The notes under the pieces: model-generated | Told to the model about the DNA's origin: nothing | Database searches by the model: none | The model's input: the letters and a program-made list of their open reading frames with translations, nothing else | Translations under genes and position numbers: made by a program | Source: Levilactobacillus suantsaiihabitans | Lineage (GTDB): Bacteria > Bacillota > Bacilli > Lactobacillales > Lactobacillaceae | Direction of reading: 5' to 3' | DNA length: 64,000 nucleotides | NCBI RefSeq assembly: GCF_004745505.1 | Contig: NZ_RKLX01000014.1 | Coordinates: forward strand, 1-64,000 | In this document: in pieces, positions 35,841-44,539 of the stretch | Numbering within the stretch: position 1 is the stretch's first letter | Layout: each line of letters opens with the position of its first letter

Positions 35841-37246
35841 TGTCAACGATGCCAGAAGAAGTGGTCCAAGATAAGGACTACGAGTTTGGATTCCACGATG
35901 ATATTCAACCCGCCTATTCGACGGGCCGGGGCTTAACGGAACAAACGGTGCGCGAAATATCTGCGGCCAAGCACGAACCCCAGTGGATGCTGGAATACCG
36001 GCTCAATGCCTACGAAATTTACAAGAAATTACCGATGCCCAAATACGGTCCGGACCTGTCCGGCTTGGATCTCAAGGACATGTTGTACTACCAGAAAATG
36101 ACGGACAAAAAGTACCGTGACTGGAACGATGTGCCGGCCGACCTGAAGAAGACCTTCGATCGGTTGGGGGTTCCGGAAGCCGAACGGCAATACCTGGCCG
36201 GCTCATCGGCGCAATACGAATCAGAAGTGGTCTACCACAACATGCGCGATGACTTTGCCAAGCTGGGCATCATTTTCACGGATACCGACACGGCATTGCG
36301 GGAATACCCCGAACTGTTCAAGAAGTGGTTTGGCAAGCTGGTCAAGCCAACCGACAATAAGTTTGCGGCCTTGAACGCGGCCGTTTGGTCCGGCGGCTCA
36401 TTTATCTACGTGCCCAAGGGTGTCCAAACCAAGACGCCGATCCAGTCGTACTTCCGGTTGAACTCGGAAAACTCCGGGCAGTTCGAACGGACCTTGATCA
36501 TCGTGGAACCCGGCGCGCGCGTCGATTACGTGGAAGGCTGTACCGCCCCGAATTACTCGTCGGACAGTCTGCACGCGGCCGTGGTGGAAGTCAACGTCGA
36601 AAAGGACGCCTACTGCCGCTACACCACGATTCAAAACTGGTCGGACAACGTGTACAGCCTGGAAACCAAGCGGGCCGCCGCCGCGGAAAACGCGACAATG
36701 GAATGGGTCGATGGCAACTTGGGTTCCAAGGTCACGATGAAGTACCCATCCGTTTATTTGAACGGTGAAGGCGCGCGCGGAACCATGTTATCGATCGCCG
36801 TGGCCAGCAACAACATCCACCAAGACTCCGGCGCACGGATGATCCACAACGCCAAGAACACGTCGAGTACCATCGTGTCCAAGTCAATCTCGAAGACCGG
36901 GGGCTCCACGGACTACCGCGGGACGGTGCGTTTTGGCCGCCACTCGGATGGCTCCAAGGCCCACGTCGAATGTGACACCATCATCATGGATGACCAGTCG
37001 TCATCGGATACGATTCCGTACAACGAGATCTCAAACGCCAACGTTTCCATGGAACACGAGGCCAAGGTCTCTAAGATTTCCGAAGAGCAGTTGTACTACC
37101 TGATGAGTCGCGGGATCTCCGAGGCCAAGGCGACCGAAATGATCGTCATGGGCTTCGTGGAACCCTTTACCAAGCAATTACCTATGGAATACGCGGTCGA
37201 ATTGAACCGCCTGATCAGTTTTGAAATGGAAGGGTCCATCGGTTAA
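35840..37246 (+). CDS. sufB: Fe-S cluster assembly scaffold SufB
   Basis: This 468-residue scaffold is the site where Fe-S clusters form. The motif [20 protein letters not shown] and the C-terminal [21 protein letters not shown] are characteristic. GAGGAGG lies about 7 bases before the ATG. Fifth gene of the operon. Confidence 0.97.
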   Translation: MSTMPEEVVQDKDYEFGFHDDIQPAYSTGRGLTEQTVREISAAKHEPQWMLEYRLNAYEIYKKLPMPKYGPDLSGLDLKDMLYYQKMTDKKYRDWNDVPADLKKTFDRLGVPEAERQYLAGSSAQYESEVVYHNMRDDFAKLGIIFTDTDTALREYPELFKKWFGKLVKPTDNKFAALNAAVWSGGSFIYVPKGVQTKTPIQSYFRLNSENSGQFERTLIIVEPGARVDYVEGCTAPNYSSDSLHAAVVEVNVEKDAYCRYTTIQNWSDNVYSLETKRAAAAENATMEWVDGNLGSKVTMKYPSVYLNGEGARGTMLSIAVASNNIHQDSGARMIHNAKNTSSTIVSKSISKTGGSTDYRGTVRFGRHSDGSKAHVECDTIIMDDQSSSDTIPYNEISNANVSMEHEAKVSKISEEQLYYLMSRGISEAKATEMIVMGFVEPFTKQLPMEYAVELNRLISFEMEGSIG

Positions 37247-37277
37247 ACCGGACCACGAAAACGAGGAGGGTCAACGG

Positions 37278-37607
37278 ATGATATTGGATGAAGATAAACA
37301 GTTAACGCCGGCAGAATCCCAGGTCATGAAGGCGTTGGAAATGGTGATCGACCCCGAATTAGGAATCGATCTGGTCAACCTGGGCCTGATCTACGACGTA
37401 ACGGTGACGGGGGATACTTGCCGGGTCGACATGACGCTGACCACTATGGGTTGTCCGTTGACGCACGTCTTGGACGAGGCCATCAAGCAGGTGGTCACGG
37501 CCGTCGAAGGCGTGGAACACTGCGAGATCAACCTGGTCTGGGAACCGGCGTGGGACATGGCCAAGATGACCCGCTACGCCAAAGTCGCTTTAGGTATTCA
37601 CGAATAA
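37278..37607 (+). CDS. DUF59/MIP18 protein, SufT-like
   Basis: This 109-residue protein of the MIP18 family has DPELGIDLVNLGLIYDV and the conserved TTMGCPL cysteine motif. SufT-like proteins help load Fe-S clusters into target proteins. The ATG at 37278 has GAGGAGGG 7 bases upstream; the longer frame from 37221 overlaps sufB and is unlikely. Last suf-type gene of the operon, followed within 11 bases by a regulator. Confidence 0.9.
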   Translation: MILDEDKQLTPAESQVMKALEMVIDPELGIDLVNLGLIYDVTVTGDTCRVDMTLTTMGCPLTHVLDEAIKQVVTAVEGVEHCEINLVWEPAWDMAKMTRYAKVALGIHE

Positions 37608-37618
37608 GGGTGAGGTAA

Positions 37619-38512
37619 ATGAATATTGGCATCTTTGTGGCTCGCCGCAAGGCCCTCAAGATTTCCCAAGTCAAGCTGTGTACGGGAATCTGCACGCAGG
37701 CGACGCTCAGTAAATTTGAAAATAATAATCGTGTCCCGTCGTTAACGATTTTGAGCAAGCTGTGTGTGCGGCTGGGATTAACGGTGGATGATCTCTACCA
37801 GGAAAGCGCGGAAACGGCGGTGCAATTGCGCCACGACCTGGACAACATCGAAAAGGAACTGATGATGGAAAATTATCAGGACGTGTTGAAACGCTTGGCG
37901 AAGATCAAGATCAACCAAATCGATGAGATCAACGTGAAGATGCAGTTCTGTTACCTGCGCGGGTGCGTGAACGCGTTAGTCAATCAGCAACCCGACAAGA
38001 TTCTCTTTGACTTTGCTCAGATCTTAAACGACCTGGACGAGCGGCACCAAACGATTTTTACCCAGCTGGCATTTTTGGGGTCCGGCATCATGTACGCCCG
38101 GCACCAGGAAATGCAGCAGGCCGAGTTTTACTTTGAAAAGGTCTACCAGCACATCAAGGCTTACCACCCGGACGACCATCTGGATGAGCCCAATCAATAC
38201 TACTTGCGCATGCTGACGCTGATCTTCTTTACCGCCGAATTCTACGCGGGCCAAGAGAAGTATCGGCTGAGCAATCAACTCATCGACACCGGTGTGCAAC
38301 TGTGTTCCGATGAGCGGGTGACCTATTACTTACCCCGGTTGAAGTTCCTGGCGACGCAAAATGCGGTCAACCAGGGCAAACAACCGGCCACGATTCAGCG
38401 GCTAATGGATGAGACGTTAGCCTTTACCCGAATCAATCAAAATGAAGTCATCGAGGTCAAGCTGGCCGCATTGAAGTGCCAGTACAACCGGCAGATGGCG
38501 GAAAATAAGTGA
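37619..38512 (+). CDS. Rgg/PlcR-like (RRNPP) transcriptional regulator
   Basis: This 297-residue protein has an N-terminal Xre-type helix-turn-helix (about 1-60, SQVKLCTGICTQATLSKFENNNRVPS). A TPR-like helical repeat region follows to the end. This plan fits the RRNPP group, whose members usually sense short secreted peptides. It starts 11 bases after the DUF59 gene and probably shares the suf transcript. Whether it senses a peptide, and whether it controls suf, is unknown. Confidence 0.78.
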   Translation: MNIGIFVARRKALKISQVKLCTGICTQATLSKFENNNRVPSLTILSKLCVRLGLTVDDLYQESAETAVQLRHDLDNIEKELMMENYQDVLKRLAKIKINQIDEINVKMQFCYLRGCVNALVNQQPDKILFDFAQILNDLDERHQTIFTQLAFLGSGIMYARHQEMQQAEFYFEKVYQHIKAYHPDDHLDEPNQYYLRMLTLIFFTAEFYAGQEKYRLSNQLIDTGVQLCSDERVTYYLPRLKFLATQNAVNQGKQPATIQRLMDETLAFTRINQNEVIEVKLAALKCQYNRQMAENK

Positions 38513-38542
38513 GGCAATCGGGTGTGGGCGATTGCCGCAAGG

Positions 38543-38574
38543 AAGCGTGTTGACTGTTGGCGGCGCGCTTTTTT
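38543..38574 (+). terminator. Terminator of the suf operon
   Basis: AAGCGTG (38543-38549) pairs with CGCGCTT (38564-38570) with one G-T pair and is followed by TTTT. A perfect hairpin, GGCAATCG with CGATTGCC (38513-38536), precedes it. Confidence 0.65.
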
Positions 38575-38706
38575 GGTGGGCACAAGTTAGCGACAGTATT
38601 TGTCGTTGACGTATGAATTCGTTAGGAGGAAGATTGTATTGCGGCCCTGGCAGACGCATAATGTCGTTATAAGACGTTAACGTCAAAATATGTCGGGGAT
38701 GATTGA

Positions 38707-40473
38707 ATGTATGTGAAAAAGGCAAAGTGGTTAATCTTGGTAACGGGCTTGATTGTGGGAGTTGGTCTGATAACTGGGGTGACCGTGCAAACGGTACAGG
38801 CGGCGACCCAAGTGTCGACTGCTAATCAGACCAGTACGGTACCGACGCTAGCCGATGCAGAGTTTGAGCAGCAAATTCAAACATCAATACCGGATGGCGA
38901 TACGATCGAACAGGCTTTTCCGAATGCGGAGTTACGCCAAGCTGTGGCTTATGCGCTGCAGGCTAAGCCCACGGATAATTTGAAGAAAACGGTCGATAAC
39001 TTTAGGCAAAACGAAAATTGGCTCAACCGTGTTTTTGTCATTTCGCCGGATAGTCAAGGGTTTCCAACTGTCACCAAGCCCATTTTAAATTGGACCGGGA
39101 TGAGTGCGCTTAAGGATCTGTTCGGTGTTATTAGCGTTGATGGTCAGCCAGATTTTGATCACAAGGCGGCCAAATTAGTCCAGTGTATCGGGAGTGCCAG
39201 CAACCCACTGGATGTAGATATGTTAAACGATGACTTGACGACAAGCGGGTTTAACGAATTAGCCGGCTTGCGTGACTCTGGAGTCGTGTATGATAATTTG
39301 AACGTTAGTCAAAATCAGATCACAGACTTTTCGGCGATTGATAAGTTGGCAGTATCTGGCGTCATTGACACCGTTCAAGGATTACCGGAACGGGGATCGG
39401 TTCGAGATCAATCGGCCTTAAGCGTTAGTGACGGTCGTGCGGTCATTAAAGGTGGTGTGCCAGGAGCTGCATTCTTGCCCAAGACATTGGCGATAGACCC
39501 TACGCAGGGGAAGTCTTTCCAAAATGTTGGCATGTTTCGCTTGGAAACGCCAGCGCAAACGGCGAGCTTCGAAAGCTTTTCGGGTCCCCATCTTCCTGAC
39601 GCTGAACCTATCGGTGCCTTAACGCATCCCATTACGCAGGAGAAAATTGACGCATTCAATCAGGTTGATTTTAACAATCATGAGTGGCATTATATTTTTC
39701 CTTGGTACCGGGCGTTAACGCAGATAACCGAATTAGAACCGGGGGACATGGATCCAACGACGATTAACTTCGACCAACTGAAGAACATGGATATTCAAGG
39801 GATTCCGGCTGATGCCAGTTCCGTGAGAGTTCGGACACTTTGGGCGAATTATGGCTCTCAAATAATGAATAGTCCGTATACAACGTTGGTTGATATTCCC
39901 TTGACCCATGGCAACAAGGCGTCGTCATCGGCCAGCACGATGACCAGCGCCCAATCAACAGTGTCTAGCGCCAGTTCGTCAACCTCGTCAGCGCCTGCTA
40001 AGTTAGCCGTGAAGGGACAAGCCGTTTACGCCCTAAAGAAAGTGGGCCTCTATCGTCAGCCGACCTTCACCAAGCATACGCGGCGCTACTTCTATCCGCG
40101 TCGACCGCGGATTCGACGGCCACAATTTGTGGTGACGGGGTATGGCCGCTCCAAGCAGGGACGTTTGCGCTATCGGGTGCGTGACGTCAACCACGCTTCG
40201 GCGACGTTTGGCCGTCAAGGGTATGTGACGACTGTCTCGGCGTTTATCACAAAAACGTACTATCAGCGCGCGCCTAAGCGGATCCGGGTCATCAATCGAC
40301 AAGGGGTCAATGCCTATCGCAATCGCAACTTGACGAAACGGGTCAGCCACTATCGGCGCGGTCGGATCTTGAAGGTTGCAAAGATTCAACGGTATCATTT
40401 AACGACGCGGCTGGTGCTTCCTAACGGCTGGTATGTGACGGCGAATAAGACCTTGGTCAAGGCCAGCAATTAG
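38707..40473 (+). CDS. Secreted surface protein with C-terminal DUF5776
   Basis: This 588-residue exported protein has a signal peptide (1 to about 34, ending QAA). A middle region of about 380 residues has weak leucine-rich character (NQITDFSAIDKL). A Ser/Thr linker (about 400-430) leads to a basic C-terminal domain of about 140 residues matching DUF5776 of lactobacilli (VVTGYGRSKQGRLRYRVRDVNH). DUF5776 is thought to anchor proteins non-covalently to the cell surface. There is no LPXTG motif. Function is unknown; adhesion is a guess. Confidence 0.8.
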   Translation: MYVKKAKWLILVTGLIVGVGLITGVTVQTVQAATQVSTANQTSTVPTLADAEFEQQIQTSIPDGDTIEQAFPNAELRQAVAYALQAKPTDNLKKTVDNFRQNENWLNRVFVISPDSQGFPTVTKPILNWTGMSALKDLFGVISVDGQPDFDHKAAKLVQCIGSASNPLDVDMLNDDLTTSGFNELAGLRDSGVVYDNLNVSQNQITDFSAIDKLAVSGVIDTVQGLPERGSVRDQSALSVSDGRAVIKGGVPGAAFLPKTLAIDPTQGKSFQNVGMFRLETPAQTASFESFSGPHLPDAEPIGALTHPITQEKIDAFNQVDFNNHEWHYIFPWYRALTQITELEPGDMDPTTINFDQLKNMDIQGIPADASSVRVRTLWANYGSQIMNSPYTTLVDIPLTHGNKASSSASTMTSAQSTVSSASSSTSSAPAKLAVKGQAVYALKKVGLYRQPTFTKHTRRYFYPRRPRIRRPQFVVTGYGRSKQGRLRYRVRDVNHASATFGRQGYVTTVSAFITKTYYQRAPKRIRVINRQGVNAYRNRNLTKRVSHYRRGRILKVAKIQRYHLTTRLVLPNGWYVTANKTLVKASN

Positions 40474-40494
40474 TTAAGAATCATAACGAACCAG

Positions 40495-40528
40495 AAGGTG
40501 GACGCTCGCACAAAACGCCCACTTTTTG
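40495..40528 (+). terminator. Terminator of the DUF5776 gene
   Basis: AAGGTGGACG (40495-40504) pairs imperfectly with CGCCCACTTT (40516-40525), followed by T. The nested pair CACAAAA with TTTTGTG is an alternative fold. Confidence 0.55.
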
Positions 40529-40692
40529 TGTGCAGGTGCACAAGAATCCTTGAGAACTGTAACCGCTTTACTGACGATATGTTATACTACAAGGATAGGA
40601 AGGTTGACCGCTAAACGGTTACGATTGTTGTTGATTAACAGCAGTCTATATATTTTAAAGAGTTAACCAGAAATAGGACAGGAGGATGGGCT

Positions 40693-41742
40693 TTGAATGA
40701 GAACGAGAAGTGGATCACGCGTTACTTTGAAAATGCCCCCGTTGCCATTATTTTGTTCCAAGAAGATGAGATGCTAGCGTGTAATCAGGCGGCGCGGTGT
40801 TTAAAAGCAAAACTCAATTTTGATCCGCATTACCTATATGAAATTGCGCAAGCGGCAGTGGACCGGCAAGGACGTCCCGTGACGGATTGCCCAACCTGTG
40901 AGATTGCGAAAAAAACCCAAGAGGTGGTGGTCCCGGTATTGGCTGAGGGGGATGAATCGGTCGATGCAGGCTATTTGATGTTTTATAAAACGTTGGACGA
41001 CGCGACGCACATCACCTCCTTAACCTTGAAGAGTTGTAGTTCTGTCAATCGAGGCTTGCGGTTGGCCCAACACGACGAGATCAATCGTGTCATCGTGCGG
41101 GCCAATGAGGCCGACCGTCATCAGATTTCGGCGGACCTCCACGACAACATTGCGCAGGGGTTGTATTTTGCGATGACCGGGGTCAACAGCCTGGCCAACG
41201 ATGCGTTGAGCGCGACCGAGCGAGCCGACCAGGCGGCGGCCATTACCAAGCAGCTCCAGGCCACTTTGGCAGAGGTCAAGAACATGGCGCTGAGCGTGCG
41301 GCCGTCCGTGATGGATGACTTTGGGCTGTTTGCGGCCTTGCGTGCCTTGGCCACCCGACTGCAGGCGACCACTGGGATTCAGATCTCGGTGAGTGGCAAT
41401 GCGTCGCCCGAAGAATTGTCCGGTGAGATTCAAAGCGCCATGTATCGGGTGGCTCAGGAAGCCATCAACAACGCACTAAAACACGCCAACGCCCACGAAA
41501 TCATGATTTTATTGGTCGAGCACCATCACTTCATCACACTGCAGATCATTGATGATGGGGATGGCTTCGATGTCAGTCAGCACACCCAGTTCAACGGCCA
41601 TTCACTCGGCCTCAGTGACATGCATGATCGTATCAAGGCGCTCAATGGCGTCTTTGCGCTAATTTCACAACCGGGGGCTGGCACCACCGTGCAGGTCAAG
41701 TTCCCCGTTTGTACGGATAAGGGGAGTCTGCAAAATGTATAA
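40693..41742 (+). CDS. nreB: NreB-like sensor histidine kinase
   Basis: This 349-residue soluble sensor kinase has no membrane segment. An N-terminal PAS-like region (1 to about 110) carries Cys30, Cys36, Cys66 and Cys69, plus Cys115 further on. A HisKA_3 dimerisation domain has phosphoryl His150 in ADLHDNIAQGL, and a HATPase domain follows (EAINNALKHANA, then DDGDGFD). NreB of staphylococci senses O2 through a [4Fe-4S] cluster; the cysteine spacing here differs, so oxygen sensing is plausible, not shown. The start is a TTG behind GGAGG. It overlaps nreC by 8 bases. No nitrate reductase genes are in the window. Confidence 0.82.
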   Translation: MNENEKWITRYFENAPVAIILFQEDEMLACNQAARCLKAKLNFDPHYLYEIAQAAVDRQGRPVTDCPTCEIAKKTQEVVVPVLAEGDESVDAGYLMFYKTLDDATHITSLTLKSCSSVNRGLRLAQHDEINRVIVRANEADRHQISADLHDNIAQGLYFAMTGVNSLANDALSATERADQAAAITKQLQATLAEVKNMALSVRPSVMDDFGLFAALRALATRLQATTGIQISVSGNASPEELSGEIQSAMYRVAQEAINNALKHANAHEIMILLVEHHHFITLQIIDDGDGFDVSQHTQFNGHSLGLSDMHDRIKALNGVFALISQPGAGTTVQVKFPVCTDKGSLQNV

Positions 41743-42388
41743 AGTCTTAGTAGCGGATGACCACGCCATCGTGCGTGAAGGGTTGAAGAAGATCATTGAC
41801 CAGCAGCCGGACTACCAGGTGGTGGCTGAGGCGGCTAACGGCAACGACACGTTTGTGCGGGCCGGTCGCGGTGACATTGACATGATCATCATGGATCTGA
41901 GCATGCCGCCGGGTGAAAGTGGTCTGGTCACGACCAAACGCATTCACAACCAGTATCCCAAGATTTGGATCCTCATTTTGTCGATGCATGGTGAAGAAGA
42001 CTATGTCGACCAAGCCATCAAGAATGGGGCGGCGGGCTACGTATTGAAGAGTTCGCCGGATTCGGAAATCATCAACGCCATCACGACCATCGTCAATGGC
42101 CGGCATTACGTAGATGAAAACGTCATCTTGCTGAAGTCAGACATCAAAGACATTTTGACCGACGTGGATAAAACCAACCTGTGGGGCCATAGCCCGCTGT
42201 CGAAACGCGAGCGCGAGGTCATGCCCCTGGTGGCGCTGGGCTATTCCAACAAGGAAGTGGCGGCTAAGCTCAATATCACCACTAAGACGGTCGAGGCTCA
42301 CAAGGCCAACATTATGCGCAAGCTGGAACTGGATTCGCACGTGGATCTGGTGCGGTATGCGATTCATCATAAGCTGATTGAATTTTAG
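41735..42388 (+). CDS. nreC: NreC-like response regulator (NarL/LuxR type)
   Basis: This 217-residue regulator has a receiver domain with Asp8, Asp9 and phosphoacceptor Asp54, and a LuxR-type helix-turn-helix (about 150-210, LSKREREVMPLVALGYSNKEVA). It is the partner of the preceding kinase by overlap. Targets may lie outside the window. Confidence 0.88.
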   Translation: MYKVLVADDHAIVREGLKKIIDQQPDYQVVAEAANGNDTFVRAGRGDIDMIIMDLSMPPGESGLVTTKRIHNQYPKIWILILSMHGEEDYVDQAIKNGAAGYVLKSSPDSEIINAITTIVNGRHYVDENVILLKSDIKDILTDVDKTNLWGHSPLSKREREVMPLVALGYSNKEVAAKLNITTKTVEAHKANIMRKLELDSHVDLVRYAIHHKLIEF

Positions 42389-42400
42389 AGGCATGACGTG

Positions 42401-42433
42401 AACGAGCCTGGGAGGTTGTGTCCCAGGCTCGTT
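42401..42433 (+). terminator. Terminator-like hairpin after nreBC
   Basis: AACGAGCCTGGGA (42401-42413) pairs perfectly with TCCCAGGCTCGTT (42421-42433). The T run is short. Related hairpins end the structured elements at 44466 and 53596. The rest of 42434-42628 shows no gene. Confidence 0.65.
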
Positions 42434-42628
42434 GGGGTAAGGAAGGCAAGCCAGCCGCCAGGGGTGAGAACAGCTGGTTGGTTCAGTATACCAGACTGTC
42501 AATCGTTTGTGGGGTGCGTTAACTAGTAATCTGGTTGGGGGCTAATTGGTCACTGGGGGTGGCGATTGGGCGAAAAGCAGCTTGATCGACCGGTAATCCT
42601 AGCGTGACCGCCCATAAGAATAACAATA

Positions 42629-42665
42629 AAAAATGATGACGACCGCGAAAAGTCGTCATCATTTT
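42629..42665 (-). terminator. Terminator of the secreted protein gene
   Basis: AAAATGATGACGAC (42629-42642) pairs perfectly with GTCGTCATCATTTT (42652-42665). It works in both directions. Confidence 0.88.
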
Positions 42666-42670
42666 GTTAA

Positions 42671-43480
42671 TTAGCTCATATATAACGTATATTGTAAATG
42701 AGGCGTGCCGGCGGTCAGATTCCCGCTCAGCTTAATGTTTAAGACATAGGTTTTGGCGTGATGGGCCACCAAGGCTTGCTCAATCGTCCGGACCAGCTGA
42801 ACGCCCAACTGCCCCTTTCCCGTTGTCTCTAACGTCGTGTCGCCCTGCTTCGGATCAATCAATTTGGCCAGGTGCGCGACGTTGTCTTGGCTGGCATCCG
42901 AGATTGACGTAGGGTCGAGTCCCTTGATGCGAACCAGCTTGATGACAGCGGCGTAGGGCATTTGGGCCGGCGTCAGGTGATTGGACCAGTAGTAGTCATT
43001 CATCATGGCCAAGTGGTTGTTGAAGTCATAGCCATCTTTTTGGAGCTGAGTGACGATAAAACTTTCCAGCGTGGTGGCATCGTCGCTGGTCAATTGGGGC
43101 GACAAGGTTAACCCATCAGTTGTGAGTTGTTGGCGCCGGTAAGTGCCAGACTGTAGGAAGCCGTGCCAGACCCACCCAGCCGTCCGCCGATTCTTGCTGA
43201 CGACGTAGTAGTAGCGAGCCCGGTGCGTGCCGTGAATGAACAGCGCCGTTTGTTTGACGACCCAGGTCGTGTGCGGATAATTTTTAAGATTATGTAGTTT
43301 GCGCGAGTGCGTCCAGTTCCAAATGGCGTGCGACTGCCGATTCTTGTTGTGGTAGTACATAGCACCAGTGTGAAACGTGATGTGGTCGGCCATTGTATAG
43401 CGAATGGCCTGCGCGGTGGCTGGTAAAATGAGACCGCCCAACAGTGCGGCGGCCGTGATGGTGACAATCTTTTTTAGCAT
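42671..43480 (-). CDS. Secreted protein of unknown function
   Basis: This 269-residue exported protein has a signal peptide (1 to about 25, ending AQA). A basic, aromatic N-terminal part (about 30-110, with WVWHGFL) looks like the SH3-type wall-binding segments of Lactobacillus exoproteins. The rest (about 125-269) I do not recognise. Monocistronic with a clear terminator. Confidence 0.72.
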   Translation of the reverse strand: MLKKIVTITAAALLGGLILPATAQAIRYTMADHITFHTGAMYYHNKNRQSHAIWNWTHSRKLHNLKNYPHTTWVVKQTALFIHGTHRARYYYVVSKNRRTAGWVWHGFLQSGTYRRQQLTTDGLTLSPQLTSDDATTLESFIVTQLQKDGYDFNNHLAMMNDYYWSNHLTPAQMPYAAVIKLVRIKGLDPTSISDASQDNVAHLAKLIDPKQGDTTLETTGKGQLGVQLVRTIEQALVAHHAKTYVLNIKLSGNLTAGTPHLQYTLYMS

Positions 43481-43616
43481 CGAATCCCTCCCGTTTCTCA
43501 GTATACCAGACCGAAAATAGTTCGGCGCAACAATCGCATTAATCCCGAATCAGTGCAGCGTATTATGTGTTGCAAACGACGGCCAGACCCGGTATAGTTG
43601 GGCACAACTAAAAAAG

Positions 43617-43703
43617 ACACTGGGGGTGCCCGTGGGCTGAGATGGATGACAATCCAATCCCTTCGAACCTGTTGAGTTAACACTCGCGTAGGAAAGTGGT
43701 CGG
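43617..43703 (+). ncRNA. TPP riboswitch (THI element)
   Basis: The conserved blocks GGGGTGCCC, GGGCTGAGATGG, CCCTTCGAACCTG, GAGTTAACACTCGCGTAGG and AAGTGG occur in the right order. It lies 79 bases before thiW, so it should reduce thiW expression when thiamine pyrophosphate is present. A T run (43749-43754) precedes the gene, but I could not identify a clear switching terminator stem. Confidence 0.93.
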
Positions 43704-43781
43704 TCTACTGAATGATCAGGAAAACCGTCGTCGTGGGGAACGGGGGACTTTTTTGGTAATTTAAGTAGGGATGTGAGTCGT

Positions 43782-44291
43782 GTGTCAAAGAAAGTGTATC
43801 CGATGACGTTGACCGCCATGCTAGTCGCGCTCGCCGTGATTGGCGGTAGCGCCTTTTCGTTTACCATTGGGGTAGCTAAGGTTGCGCCGGTCCAGCATTT
43901 GATCGATGTCGTGACCGGCGTCTTGCTGGGGCCGTGGTGGGCCTTGGCCCAGGCCTTTTTGACCTCGCTGATTCGTAATATCATGGGGACCGGGACCGTC
44001 TTGGCCTTTCCCGGCAGTATGATTGGCGCGTTTCTTAGCGGTTGGTTGTTCCAGCGAACGGGTAAATTGTTGGCGGCCGCGCTGGGCGAACTGGTGGGTT
44101 CCGGTATCTTAGGGGCCTTTGTAGCCTATCCGGTGGCGGCCTGGTTGATGGGCACGACCGGCGCCGTTTGGCTGTTCTTGCCAAGCTTTTTCATGAGTGC
44201 GTTGGTCGGCGTCATTGTGGGCTACGCGTTGTTAAAGGCGATGTGGCCGACCGTGATTGCGCCGCGATTGCGTAAGTTACAGGGGAAATAA
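43782..44291 (+). CDS. thiW: ThiW, substrate-binding subunit for thiazole uptake
   Basis: This protein of about 169 residues has five or six membrane segments and matches ThiW, the S component of an ECF transporter predicted to import the hydroxyethylthiazole precursor of thiamine. The TPP riboswitch upstream supports this strongly. The GTG at 43782 is preferred (AGGGATG about 8-11 bases upstream) over the GTG at 43773, which is too close to it. The shared ECF energising module is not in the window. Confidence 0.9.
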   Translation: MSKKVYPMTLTAMLVALAVIGGSAFSFTIGVAKVAPVQHLIDVVTGVLLGPWWALAQAFLTSLIRNIMGTGTVLAFPGSMIGAFLSGWLFQRTGKLLAAALGELVGSGILGAFVAYPVAAWLMGTTGAVWLFLPSFFMSALVGVIVGYALLKAMWPTVIAPRLRKLQGK

Positions 44292-44295
44292 AAAA

Positions 44296-44466
44296 GAGTG
44301 GGCCAAAAGGCGATTAGCCGGCGAGCATTAAGGCTGCTAACCGAATAATCCTGGTTTTGGATTGTTTGGTTAGCAGTTTTAAGCGGAACCGGCTGCCTGT
44401 TGGCGCACGTTTCGACTAGATAAAGGTGACGCAAGAAGCCTGGAAGATTTTATCCCAGGCTAAAAA
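44296..44466 (+). repeat. Dispersed structured intergenic element, copy A
   Basis: Outer arms AGCCGG (44316-44321) with CCGGCT (44389-44394) and inner arms GCTAACC (44336-44342) with GGTTAGC (44368-44374) enclose AATAATCC with GGATTGTT. A terminator-like hairpin, AGCCTGG to CCAGGCT, follows at its right end. It is highly similar to 53423-53596 and related to 29073-29252. Confidence 0.85.
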
Positions 44467-44497
44467 CGGTACCATCGGCGAATGGTGGTGGCCATTT

Positions 44498-44526
44498 CCT
44501 AACAAAAGTTCTAAACTTTTGTTAGG
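44498..44526 (+). promoter_or_regulatory. Perfect hairpin covering the ribosome site of the MFS gene
   Basis: CCTAACAAAAGTT and AACTTTTGTTAGG pair over 13 bp around CTA. The right arm runs into the ribosome site AGGAGGG (44524-44530), which precedes the GTG start by 9 bases. It may act as an operator in DNA, or as a hairpin hiding the ribosome site in RNA. Confidence 0.6.
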
Positions 44527-44539
44527 AGGGATTTCTGAC

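Noticed and set aside
43710-43755. Classical terminator stem between the TPP riboswitch and thiW
   Set aside because: A T run is present but I found only a weak 4-bp stem (CCGT with ACGG), so the switching mechanism cannot be assigned.
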